DNA from: Alcaligenaceae bacterium
Lineage (GTDB): Bacteria > Pseudomonadota > Gammaproteobacteria > Burkholderiales > Burkholderiaceae_B
Direction of reading: 5' to 3'
NCBI GenBank assembly: GCA_012727555.1
Contig: JAAYGT010000157.1
Location: 1-64,000 of the forward strand
Length of the DNA: 64,000 bases
Notes under the pieces: model-generated
Seen by the model: the letters and a program-made list of their open reading frames with translations, nothing else
Database searches by the model: none
What the model was told of the DNA's origin: nothing
Position numbers and translations under genes: made by a program
Shown: piece after piece, positions 17,508 to 24,925 of the stretch
Position numbering within the stretch: the stretch's first letter is position 1
Layout: every line of letters starts with the position of its first letter

Positions 17508-17569
17508 TACAAGAAAAAATCCGGGTGTTTGATCTATGATACCCGGGTCTGCACATTTCAGGTATTTCA

Positions 17570-18364
17570 ATGAGCTCATCCGATGTTGCCGTGCGTGGGT
17601 CGCGCCAGTCTGTGGCGGGTACCTCGATGGTTACCCTGGCCTTCAAGCGGGCCGTTGTTTCGCAATGCCATCCCAAAATGCTCATGGCGTTGTTCTTGCC
17701 GTTCATCATCGCGCTGCTGGGCGCCATCATTCTGCTCTGGTTCTTCTGGGATCCGCTCACCGAATGGCTCAATGTGCAGGTGGCCGGCTGGGAGATCGTG
17801 AATCAGGTGGATGCCTGGTTGCTGGCCATCGGTCTGTTTTCCATCAAGCTTTACATGGTGCCCATGCTGGCCGTGGCCATTCTGCTGCCTTTGTCCGGCA
17901 TTCTGGGTTTGGTGATTGCGGCCGTGTTCGTGATGCCGCTGGTGCTCAAGCACCTTGAAAAACGCGACTACCAAGGGCTCAAACGTCAGGGCCAGTATGC
18001 CACGGCGGTGGGGGCCTGGAATGCCGTTTGGGTGGGTGTGCTGTTTGTTCTGGGCTGGCTGGTGACCATGCCGTTGTGGCTCATTCCACCGCTGCCTGTG
18101 CTGCTGCCCATTTTCTGGTGGGGGTTTGCCTTCACCCGCATGCTGCGCGTCGATGCCATCATCGAACATGCCAGCATCCAGGAGCGTCGCCTGATCTGGC
18201 GACGCCATAATCGTGAGCTCTGGATCATCGGTCTTGTGCTTTCACTGATCAACCTGTTTCCACCGGCCTGGCTGGTGCTGCCGGTTTTTTCGGCACTGGT
18301 TTTCGCACATTTTTGCCTTGAGGCCTTGCGGCGCCTGCGTGCCGACACGGTCATCGATGTCTGA
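17570..18364 (+). CDS. EI24/CysZ-like integral membrane protein
   Basis: This 264-aa protein has four to six membrane segments of the EI24 domain family, which includes the sulfate-related CysZ. A cytoplasmic N-terminus of about 35 residues precedes ALFLPFIIALLGAIILLWFF, and later segments include IPPLPVLLPIFWWGFAFTRM. The family function is poorly defined outside CysZ, and the sulfate role cannot be inferred here. The CinA-like gene follows at 21 bp, so the two may be cotranscribed. Confidence 0.75.
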   Translation: MSSSDVAVRGSRQSVAGTSMVTLAFKRAVVSQCHPKMLMALFLPFIIALLGAIILLWFFWDPLTEWLNVQVAGWEIVNQVDAWLLAIGLFSIKLYMVPMLAVAILLPLSGILGLVIAAVFVMPLVLKHLEKRDYQGLKRQGQYATAVGAWNAVWVGVLFVLGWLVTMPLWLIPPLPVLLPIFWWGFAFTRMLRVDAIIEHASIQERRLIWRRHNRELWIIGLVLSLINLFPPAWLVLPVFSALVFAHFCLEALRRLRADTVIDV

Positions 18365-18385
18365 CATTTTCAGGAAGTCAACCCT

Positions 18386-19207
18386 GTGACAACGCCCGTT
18401 CATTCCCTGCCCCGTATCCGCATGATCATCATCGGCGATGAAATCCTCTCGGGGCGTCGCCAGGACAAACATTTTTCCAAGCTCATCGAATTGCTGGGGC
18501 AGCGCGGCATGCAGCTGTCCGGTGCTGAATTCGTCTCTGACGACCGCGCCACCATTGTGGCAACGCTGAAACGCAGTTTTGCCATGGATGACATCGTGTT
18601 CTGCTGCGGCGGTATCGGTGCCACGCCCGATGACCAGACCCGTCAGGCGGCGGCCGAGGCGCTGGGCTTGTCGCTTGAGCTGCACCCGGAAGCCGCCCGT
18701 CTGATTGCCGAGCGTTGTGCCGACAACGAGCGTAACGGGCAGGGCAGTGGTGACATGTCGTTGCCTGAAAACCAGCAACGTCTGCAAATGGGGGTTTTTC
18801 CGGTCGGTTCTGAAATCGTGCCCAACCCCTACAACAAGATCCCGGGGTTTTTCATTCGCAATCATACGTTCATGCCGGGTTTTCCGGTCATGGCCTGGCC
18901 CATGATGGAATGGACCCTGGACACCCGTTATGCAGCATTGCATCACGGGGTTGAACGTGTCGAGCACTCGTTCATTGTGTTCCGGATGCCCGAATCCCGT
19001 ATTACGCCTGCGCTTGAAGAGCTTGAAAAACGCTGGCCTGGTGTGAAGGCGTTCAGCCTGCCCAGCATGGGCGAGGCCGGTGGGCGGGCGCATATCGATC
19101 TGGGCGTGAAAGGCGAGCCCGAGGCAGCGGCCCAGGCGCTCGAGTTCCTGCGTCAGGAAGTGTTGCGGCTGGGTGGCCGTCTGAACCCGCCCGACAACGA
19201 TCACTGA
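18386..19207 (+). CDS. CinA-like molybdopterin-binding domain protein
   Basis: This 273-aa protein has a MoCF/MoaB-like domain at the N-terminus (IRMIIIGDEILSGRRQDKH, then FCCGGIGATPDDQTRQAAAEAL), as in the N-terminal half of CinA, but no CinA C-terminal deamidase domain. CinA relatives with this domain can act as ADP-ribose or NAD-related pyrophosphatases; the stand-alone form is often annotated as competence/damage-inducible protein A. It starts at GTG with AGGAAG nine bases upstream. It is not part of the Moco operon found about 2 kb further on. Confidence 0.8.
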   Translation: MTTPVHSLPRIRMIIIGDEILSGRRQDKHFSKLIELLGQRGMQLSGAEFVSDDRATIVATLKRSFAMDDIVFCCGGIGATPDDQTRQAAAEALGLSLELHPEAARLIAERCADNERNGQGSGDMSLPENQQRLQMGVFPVGSEIVPNPYNKIPGFFIRNHTFMPGFPVMAWPMMEWTLDTRYAALHHGVERVEHSFIVFRMPESRITPALEELEKRWPGVKAFSLPSMGEAGGRAHIDLGVKGEPEAAAQALEFLRQEVLRLGGRLNPPDNDH

Positions 19208-19321
19208 GCGGGTCAGCAATGTGCTTTTGCCTGCAGCGCCCATGTGCGTGCAGGCGATGCAGCATACGTTGCATTGCGATACAGGGCTTGCGTGCAAGGC
19301 CTGTTTTTTCATATCATCAGA

Positions 19322-19337
19322 TTGTTGCAACGCACAA
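19322..19337. promoter_or_regulatory. TGC-N3-GCA element upstream of the IclR gene
   Basis: TTGTTGCAACGCACAA at 19322-19337 is nearly the reverse complement of the palindrome at 20160-20176 before the phasin gene. It sits 11 bp ahead of the iclR-type start, where a bound repressor would block expression. A weaker relative, GTTGCATTGCG, is at about 19268-19278. Confidence 0.5.
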
Positions 19338-19347
19338 TGGTTAGATC

Positions 19348-20157
19348 ATGTCCCGATCCAGTCCCTCAGCCCGTAGCGGTGAGCTGTTGAATCCCGGTGA
19401 TTCCACAATCACGATACAGGTGCTTGAGCGCGCCATGCTGCTGCTTGATGTTCTGGCGCGCCATGCCGATCCCGTTCCCCTGAAAGACCTTGCGGCCGCC
19501 ACCGGCCTGCACACGTCAACCACCCACCGCATTCTGAATGACCTGGTTGTGGGGCGCTATGTCGAGCGTGTCGATGGGGGGCTTTACCAGCTGGGTATGC
19601 GTTTGCTGGAGCTGGGTTCGCTGGTCAAGGGGCGGCTCAATGTGCGTGAGGTCGCTGTCGAGGCCATGCGTGAACTGCATAAACTCACTGGCCAGACGGT
19701 TAATCTTTCCGTTCAGCAGGGCGACGAAATCGTCTATGTCGAGCGTGCCTGGAGCGAGCGTTCGGGCATGCAGGTGGTTCGGGCAATTGGCGGACGCGCA
19801 CCTTTGCACCTGACATCAACCGGTAAACTTTTTCTGTCAGTCTGTGATCCGCGTCAGGTACGTGCGTATTCCATTCGTACGGGTCTGGCAGGCAACACCC
19901 GCAACAGCATCACACAGCTAGATCAGCTTGAACGTGATCTGGCTCTGGTCAGGCGTCACGGTTATTCCCGCGACAACGAAGAGCTTGAGCTGGGTGTGCG
20001 CTGCATAGCGGCCGGTATCTACGATGATTCCGGCAAGTTGCAGGCGGGCCTGTCGATCTCGGCACCTTCGGAGCGCATGCGCGATGAATGGATTCCTGTT
20101 CTGCTGCGTACGGCCGGTCAGATCTCCGAAGCCCTCGGATACGAACCACCGCTCTGA
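19348..20157 (+). CDS. IclR-family transcriptional regulator
   Basis: This 269-aa protein has an N-terminal winged helix-turn-helix (about residues 25-90: LERAMLLLDVLARHADPVPL, LKDLAAATGLHTSTTHRIL) and a C-terminal effector-binding domain with LHLTSTGKLFLS and LGVRCIAAGIYDDSG. IclR proteins usually repress or activate catabolic genes in response to small acids. The direct neighbour is the phasin gene, which has its own promoter. Its own upstream region has a TGC-N3-GCA element shared with the phasin promoter. Targets are unknown. Confidence 0.92.
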   Translation: MSRSSPSARSGELLNPGDSTITIQVLERAMLLLDVLARHADPVPLKDLAAATGLHTSTTHRILNDLVVGRYVERVDGGLYQLGMRLLELGSLVKGRLNVREVAVEAMRELHKLTGQTVNLSVQQGDEIVYVERAWSERSGMQVVRAIGGRAPLHLTSTGKLFLSVCDPRQVRAYSIRTGLAGNTRNSITQLDQLERDLALVRRHGYSRDNEELELGVRCIAAGIYDDSGKLQAGLSISAPSERMRDEWIPVLLRTAGQISEALGYEPPL

Positions 20158-20159
20158 TT

Positions 20160-20229
20160 TTGTTGCGTTGCAACAAAAAAATGCTTGACGCACGACACGA
20201 TTGGCGTAAAATGTGTTTTGTGCAACGCA
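20160..20229 (+). promoter_or_regulatory. phasin promoter with two PhaR-type operator elements
   Basis: TTGTTGC-GTT-GCAACAA (20160-20176) is a perfect 7-bp inverted repeat with a 3-bp spacer. The promoter follows: TTGACG (20185-20190), a 16-bp spacer, then TAAAAT (20207-20212). A second element, TGCAACGCA (20221-20229), lies at the expected transcription start. The TGC-N3-GCA form agrees with the TGC-rich sites reported for the PHA regulator PhaR. Confidence 0.6.
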
Positions 20230-20341
20230 GCATGGAAGGTTTTCACGTAGGTCTGGTGATTTGCTTAGCCTTCTTTATTTTTACGCTTGAACATTGTTCA
20301 TTCATTGCGGGCGTTTCTGCCCAACCTATAAAGGAATCATC

Positions 20342-20932
20342 ATGAGCGCAATCCCCCAAAACGTACTGGCCAACCAGAAAGCTTCCCTCGACAACATGCT
20401 CGCCATTCAGGGCGCCATGTTCGGCGGTTTCGAAAAACTGGTCGATCTGAACCTGAAAGTCATGAAAGCCACCATGGACGAAGTTGCCCAGAAGTCGCAG
20501 CAAGCGATCCAGGTGAAAGATGCCCAGGAAGCCGTTGCCTTTGTTTCTGGTCTGGTTCAGCCCAACGCTGAAAAAGCCACGGCCTATGGCAAACATGTGT
20601 ATGACATCGTTGCCGGCGTGCAAACCGACATCACCCGCCTGACCGAAGAGCAAATTGCCCAAGGTCGCGAACAAATGACCGAAACCATCGACCAGTTGGC
20701 CAAAAATGCGCCTACAGGTTCCGAAGGTGCCGTTGCCCTGATGAAATCGTCGCTGGCAACCGCCAACAGCGCCTACGAATCCATGGCCAAAGCGGCTCGC
20801 CAGGCTGCCGATGCGGCCGAATCGAACATCACGGCTGCCACGAACGCCACGATCAAGGCGGCTACTGATGCAGCCGACGCCGCCAGCAAAACAGCCGCTG
20901 CCGCAACTCGCGCACGTCGCCCTGGCGCCTGA
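20342..20932 (+). CDS. phaP: phasin (PHA granule-associated protein)
   Basis: This 196-aa helical protein has the phasin_2 pattern: NVLANQKASLDNMLAIQGAM near the start, FEKLVDLNLKVMKATMDE, and a long amphipathic middle. The C-terminal 45 residues are very rich in Ala and Thr, ending in a basic RARRPGA. Phasins coat polyhydroxybutyrate granules and control their number and size. AAAGGAA precedes the ATG with good spacing. Two strong hairpins follow the gene. The upstream operator elements suggest repression by PhaR until granules form. Confidence 0.92.
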   Translation: MSAIPQNVLANQKASLDNMLAIQGAMFGGFEKLVDLNLKVMKATMDEVAQKSQQAIQVKDAQEAVAFVSGLVQPNAEKATAYGKHVYDIVAGVQTDITRLTEEQIAQGREQMTETIDQLAKNAPTGSEGAVALMKSSLATANSAYESMAKAARQAADAAESNITAATNATIKAATDAADAASKTAAAATRARRPGA

Positions 20933-20944
20933 GCATTTGGAACG

Positions 20945-20968
20945 ACTGCCCGTGCCGGCACGGGCAGT
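20945..20968. terminator. 24-bp perfect palindromic hairpin after the phasin gene
   Basis: ACTGCCCGTGCC (20945-20956) pairs perfectly with GGCACGGGCAGT (20957-20968) with no spare loop bases. There is no T run; it is either a first transcript-end hairpin protecting the phasin mRNA or a weak terminator. Confidence 0.6.
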
Positions 20969-20997
20969 GTAGCCGCAGGCGGGTAACCGTTCTGCAG

Positions 20998-21036
20998 TAA
21001 AAAAACCCGTATCTTTTCAGGTGCGGGTTTTTTTTT
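20998..21036. terminator. bidirectional intrinsic terminator between phaP and moeA
   Basis: AAACCCG (21003-21009) pairs with CGGGTTT (21024-21030). An A run precedes and a T run follows, so it can stop transcription from both the phasin gene and the converging Moco operon. Confidence 0.85.
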
Positions 21037-21106
21037 GGGTTGTATTCGACCCGGGCCTGCCCTTGCGGGGGCACTGCTGAACAAGGCTGGCCGCCGTGGC
21101 CAGTGT

Positions 21107-22315
21107 TCAGCCCAGCCAGGCTTTCAGGTCGTAGTAACGCACGACATCGCCCCCGGCGACCCGTGTTCCGGCTGGAATGCGGGCCAGTGCACCGGCCCAG
21201 TCCAGGGAGCGGATGATGTTCGAGCCCTGCTGTGCATAGGGCACCAGCCCGGGCAATGACCCGGCACCTTGATCGTGTATTTGTACCCGCAGGAATTCTT
21301 CGCGTTTTTCGTTGAAGGAAGCCGGCGTGTCGAGAATGCCATGCATTACGGACGGGAAGGGATCGATGCGGCCCTGCAGTGTGCGGATCAGGGGCGTGAC
21401 CAGCAGGCTGTAGACCACAAAGGCGGAGACCGGATTGCCTGGCAGGCAGACCACCGGTTTGCCCTGAATGTGTGCCAGGGCCACCGGCTTGCCGGGCTTC
21501 ATGGCGACCTTCCAGAGATCAAGCTGCCCGCCCAGCGATTCCAGCACCGGCTTGACCAGATCTTTGTCACCCACCGACACACCGCCGACCGTCAGCAGCA
21601 GGTCACAATCGGGCAACAAGGTTGTGAAAGCCTGTTCCAGGGATTCGGTGGTGTCGCAGGCGTGATGCACGGCGATCACCCGCGCATCCAGCGCACCCAC
21701 CAGGGCCGCCAGCATGGGCCCGTTGGAATCGTGGATCTGGTGCTCGGCACGCGGTTGGCCGGCGGGTACAAGTTCGTCGCCGGTGGTCAGGATACTGACC
21801 CGCAAGGGGCGGAACACCGGCACTTCGGCATACCCCTGCGAGGCCAGCAGGGCAATCTGGCCGGGCCCCAGCCGGGTGCCCATGGGCAGCAGCTGGTCGT
21901 CGGCACGAACATCTTCACCACGCAAGCGCACGTGGTCTCCCTGTGCCGGGGGCACGGTGATGGTGAACTGGTTGTTCGCTTCCTGGCCGTTTTCCTGCAT
22001 GACCACCGTATCGGCGCCGGCCGGCATCAGGCTGCCGGTGAACAGTCGTATGGCCTGGCCCGGCTGCAGGGCCTCCGGCATCTGGCCGGCGTAGCAGCGC
22101 TGCTGTACAGGCAGGGCTCGCCCCGGTGCGTAGTCGGCAAAGCGGATTGCGTAGCCGTCCATGGCGCTGTTGTCGGCGGGCGGAAGATCAAGCGTGGCGA
22201 ACAGGGTCTGGGCCAGAACGCGCCCGCCTGCCTGGTGAATGGGGCACAGTTCGGTGGCGGTGGGTGGTTGACCAGCCTGGGCCAGAGTCAGTTGGGCGGT
22301 GTCGAAATCCAGCAT
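21107..22315 (-). CDS. moeA: molybdopterin molybdenumtransferase
   Basis: This 402-aa MoeA has domain I/II features PPADNSAMDGYAIRF, the central MoCF domain with LLTVGGVSVGDKDLVKPVLE, and PGKPVALAHIQGKPVVCLPGNPVSAF, then a C-terminal domain IV. It inserts molybdate into adenylated molybdopterin. It is the last gene of moaC-moaD-moaE-moaB-moeA. The start lies six bases after the moaB stop. A likely client in this window is TtrA. Confidence 0.95.
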   Translation of the reverse strand: MLDFDTAQLTLAQAGQPPTATELCPIHQAGGRVLAQTLFATLDLPPADNSAMDGYAIRFADYAPGRALPVQQRCYAGQMPEALQPGQAIRLFTGSLMPAGADTVVMQENGQEANNQFTITVPPAQGDHVRLRGEDVRADDQLLPMGTRLGPGQIALLASQGYAEVPVFRPLRVSILTTGDELVPAGQPRAEHQIHDSNGPMLAALVGALDARVIAVHHACDTTESLEQAFTTLLPDCDLLLTVGGVSVGDKDLVKPVLESLGGQLDLWKVAMKPGKPVALAHIQGKPVVCLPGNPVSAFVVYSLLVTPLIRTLQGRIDPFPSVMHGILDTPASFNEKREEFLRVQIHDQGAGSLPGLVPYAQQGSNIIRSLDWAGALARIPAGTRVAGGDVVRYYDLKAWLG

Positions 22316-22321
22316 GGCGGC

Positions 22322-22846
22322 TCAGGTGCGGTTACGAAAGTGTGAGGCAAAATTGCAGGGTGTGTGTGTGCTGTCGAGCTGTTCGCGGATGATCTTGCTC
22401 CAGGCCAGTTCGCAGGCGCCGGGTGATCCGGGAACACAGAAAATGAGCGTGTTGTTGGCCATGCCCCCGAAGGCATCGGACTGCAGGCTGGAGCTGCCGA
22501 TATCCAGCCATGACAGGTGACGGAACAGTTCGCCGAAACCGGTGAAGGTCTGGTCGAGCAGCGGGCGTATGGCGCGTACCGTGGTCTGGTCGTGCGAAAA
22601 GCCGGTGCCGCCATTGGTGATGATGACCTGGACGGCCGGATCGGCAACCCACTGGCTGATGACCTTGCGGATTTCATACAGGTTTTCCGGGCAGATCTGG
22701 TGATCGACACACCGGTGGCCATCGTTGACCAGGCTGTTTTCAAGAAGATCGCCGGATTCGTCGTTGCCTTTGTGACGGCGGTCGGAAATGGTGAGAACGG
22801 CGGCGTTCAGTACAACACGGGGTGCATCAGGATCGTGGCGTGGCAT
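22322..22846 (-). CDS. moaB: molybdenum cofactor biosynthesis protein MoaB
   Basis: This 174-aa MoaB/MogA-family protein carries VVLNAAVLTISDRRHKGNDESG, the motif TNGGTGFSHDQTT and SDAFGGMANNTLIFCVPGSP. It adenylates molybdopterin ahead of metal insertion by MoeA. The ATG at 22846 has AAGGATA upstream; longer frames reach into the moaE spacer. A 129-bp gap separates it from moaE, the largest in the operon. Confidence 0.92.
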   Translation of the reverse strand: MPRHDPDAPRVVLNAAVLTISDRRHKGNDESGDLLENSLVNDGHRCVDHQICPENLYEIRKVISQWVADPAVQVIITNGGTGFSHDQTTVRAIRPLLDQTFTGFGELFRHLSWLDIGSSSLQSDAFGGMANNTLIFCVPGSPGACELAWSKIIREQLDSTHTPCNFASHFRNRT

Positions 22847-22975
22847 GGTTGGGTATCCTTCTGGAACAGGGTTTGGTAGAGCGAAGGCGTTTGGTAAATC
22901 AAGGCCTGGCCTGCTTGAGCAGCAGGGGCATGGACCGGTTGCATGGCCCGGGGTATGCGCAGAAAACCCCGGCAT

Positions 22976-23443
22976 TCATGCGGGCGGTAAAGAGGACCAG
23001 GATTGCGTTTTTTCAGCATCGGTTTCGCGCTGTTCCACCCAGAACTGTGCTCCTGTTTTCAAGGTTTCCCGCTTCCAGAACGGTGCCCGGGTTTTCAGGG
23101 CATCGATGATGAATTCGCAGGCACGGAAGGCATCGCCCCGATGCGCACTGGCAACGCCCACGAAAACGATCTGGTCGGCACTGCGCAGTTCACCCACGCG
23201 GTGCACCACCAGGCAGTCGGTGACAGCCCAGCGTTCGCGCGCCGTGGCGCATAGATCGGAGATTTCGCGTTCGCACATGCCCGGATAGTGTTCCAGAAAC
23301 AGGGTGTCGGTGGCCTGATCGGGACTGTAGTCGCGCACATAACCAGTGAATGAAACGACGGCACCGGCCTGCCCGGCCGACCCGGTACGCAAACGTTCGA
23401 TCAGTTCGGCTACATTGAAATCAGCTTCCTGAACAAGCACCAT
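22976..23443 (-). CDS. moaE: molybdopterin synthase catalytic subunit
   Basis: This 155-aa MoaE has the family segments GAVVSFTGYVRDYSPDQ, LFLEHYPGMCEREI, VHRVGELRSADQIVFVGVASAHRGDAF and APFWKRE with the catalytic lysine region. With MoaD it converts cyclic pyranopterin monophosphate to molybdopterin by adding two sulfurs. It starts six bases after moaD. Confidence 0.95.
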   Translation of the reverse strand: MVLVQEADFNVAELIERLRTGSAGQAGAVVSFTGYVRDYSPDQATDTLFLEHYPGMCEREISDLCATARERWAVTDCLVVHRVGELRSADQIVFVGVASAHRGDAFRACEFIIDALKTRAPFWKRETLKTGAQFWVEQRETDAEKTQSWSSLPPA

Positions 23444-23449
23444 GATGAT

Positions 23450-23722
23450 TCAGCCTCCGGTGACAGGTTCGAACACGGCGACTTCATCGCCAGGCCTGAT
23501 TTCAGCGGTATGGTTCGCGTGGTACTGGTTAATGGCGATTTTCAGCCGCTGCACCGACCCGAGTGCCGGATAGCGCGCCTGTACCTGTTCCAGCCATTGG
23601 GCCGCTGAAATGGGTGCGTCAAGAGGCCAGGATTCCTGGCGGGTGCCGGTCAGTTCGGCAACGTGGGCAAAATATAAAACCGTGATCACAGCAAAAGGCT
23701 CCGTGAGGTGAGTGTCAGGCAT
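23450..23722 (-). CDS. moaD: molybdopterin synthase sulfur carrier subunit
   Basis: This small ubiquitin-fold protein ends in VFEPVTGG; the terminal Gly-Gly is thiocarboxylated to donate sulfur. The first strand is ITVLYFAHVAELTG. The start is uncertain. ATG at 23722 overlaps the moaC stop and gives 90 aa; a GTG at 23689, nine bases after GGAG, gives 79 aa and the more typical N-terminus. An ATG at 23731 is also in frame. Confidence 0.92.
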   Translation of the reverse strand: MPDTHLTEPFAVITVLYFAHVAELTGTRQESWPLDAPISAAQWLEQVQARYPALGSVQRLKIAINQYHANHTAEIRPGDEVAVFEPVTGG

Positions 23723-24218
23723 CAGTGCCATGCCAGTCGCCGCTTTTACCCCCCGACTTGAAGCGCAGGCGAATTGTTTCCAGCACAATGCCTTTGTCGG
23801 CGGCTTTGCACATATCGTAAACCGTCAGGGCGGCAATGCTGCAGGCTGTCATGGCTTCCATTTCCACCCCGGTTTTGTAATCGGTGCGGCAGGTGGCCCG
23901 TACATGCAGTGTATGGCTGGCGTGGTCGGGTTCAAATTCGATGCCGATGAAGCTCAGTGGCAGGCTGTGGCACAGCGGGATGAGATCGGCACACCGCTTG
24001 GCCGCCAGAATGCCGGCAATGCGTGCCGTGTTCAGGACATCGCCCTTGGCATTGGCTGCTGCGTTCAACAGTTGCCAGGCGGTTGCGTTCATGCGCACGC
24101 GGCCCTCGGCAACGGCCGTACGTGCCGTGGACGCTTTGTGGCTGACATCGACCATTGTGGCCTGGCCGGAGGCATCGAGGTGGGTAAGGGCGGGGGAGCT
24201 GGGCGTGTTCAACGGCAT
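23715..24218 (-). CDS. moaC: cyclic pyranopterin monophosphate synthase
   Basis: This 167-aa MoaC has family segments LTHLDASGQATMVDVSHK, AKRCADLIPLCHSLPLSFI, and TDYKTGVEMEAMTACSIAAL with a C-terminal KSGGKSG. It acts after MoaA in the first step of Moco synthesis. AGGA lies upstream of the ATG at 24218. It leads the operon; moaA is not in the window. I looked for a Moco riboswitch in the 128-bp divergent upstream region and saw none. Confidence 0.96.
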   Translation of the reverse strand: MPLNTPSSPALTHLDASGQATMVDVSHKASTARTAVAEGRVRMNATAWQLLNAAANAKGDVLNTARIAGILAAKRCADLIPLCHSLPLSFIGIEFEPDHASHTLHVRATCRTDYKTGVEMEAMTACSIAALTVYDMCKAADKGIVLETIRLRFKSGGKSGDWHGTDA

Positions 24219-24346
24219 GGTGTCCTGGTGCTTTGTGTGCCAAAGCCTTGCGGCCTGACGGGGTGCTGAAAGTCGTATCATAATGGTTCGCCACCACAAG
24301 GGTACCAAAGCCCTTGCTCATCGTGGTGTTAACCGGAGACTTTCTT

Positions 24347-24853
24347 ATGTCGATTAAAGTAGGTGACCGCGTACCTGAGGGTACGCTGACAGAATTCATT
24401 GAAACAGCGACGGATACCTGTGCTGTGGGCCCCAACAGCTTTCAGGTGGCCGATCTCGTCAAGGGGCGCAAAATTGCCGTATTCGCCGTGCCGGGTGCTT
24501 TTACCCCAACGTGTTCGGCCAAGCATCTGCCCGGCTTCCTGGAACTGGCCGACCAGATCCGCGCCAAAGGGGTCGATGAAATCTGGTGTCTTGCTGTGAA
24601 CGATGCCTTTGTCATGGGCGCCTGGGGGCGTGACCAGGGGGTTCAGGGCCGCATTCGCATGATGGCCGACGGCAGTGCCGCCTGGACATGCGCACTGGGC
24701 CTTGAAATGGATCTGACCGCACGCGGCATGGGTGTGCGTTCCCAGCGTTATTCGGCACTGATCGATGACGGCGTTGTCACCCAGCTCAACCTTGAAGCGC
24801 CGGGCCAGTTCCAGGTCTCCGACGCCCAGACCTTGTTGTCGCAGCTGGGCTGA
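24347..24853 (+). CDS. peroxiredoxin, Prx5-like
   Basis: This 168-aa atypical 2-Cys or 1-Cys peroxiredoxin carries the peroxidatic motif PGAFTPTCSAKHLPGF with Cys56, preceded by VAVPG-type strands and followed by WCLAVNDAFVMGAWGRDQ. It reduces hydrogen peroxide and organic hydroperoxides using a thiol donor. GGAG precedes the ATG at a distance of 9-10 bases. It is divergent from the Moco operon. No fused glutaredoxin domain is present. Confidence 0.93.
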   Translation: MSIKVGDRVPEGTLTEFIETATDTCAVGPNSFQVADLVKGRKIAVFAVPGAFTPTCSAKHLPGFLELADQIRAKGVDEIWCLAVNDAFVMGAWGRDQGVQGRIRMMADGSAAWTCALGLEMDLTARGMGVRSQRYSALIDDGVVTQLNLEAPGQFQVSDAQTLLSQLG

Positions 24854-24925
24854 TTTCTTCCCTTCTTTGTTGCGTGCGTCGCCTTCAGGCGTGCGCACGC
24901 CTGCCCGGTTTCTGGTGCGTGCCGT

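Noticed and set aside
17518-17549. ATCCGGGT/ACCCGGGT inverted pair in the thioredoxin-like/CysZ-like divergent gap
   Set aside because: Arms are short with one mismatch and the spacing is not informative; it is too weak to call an operator.
24219-24346. Search for a Moco riboswitch before moaC
   Set aside because: The divergent spacer is only 128 bp and shows no Moco-riboswitch-like structure that I could identify.
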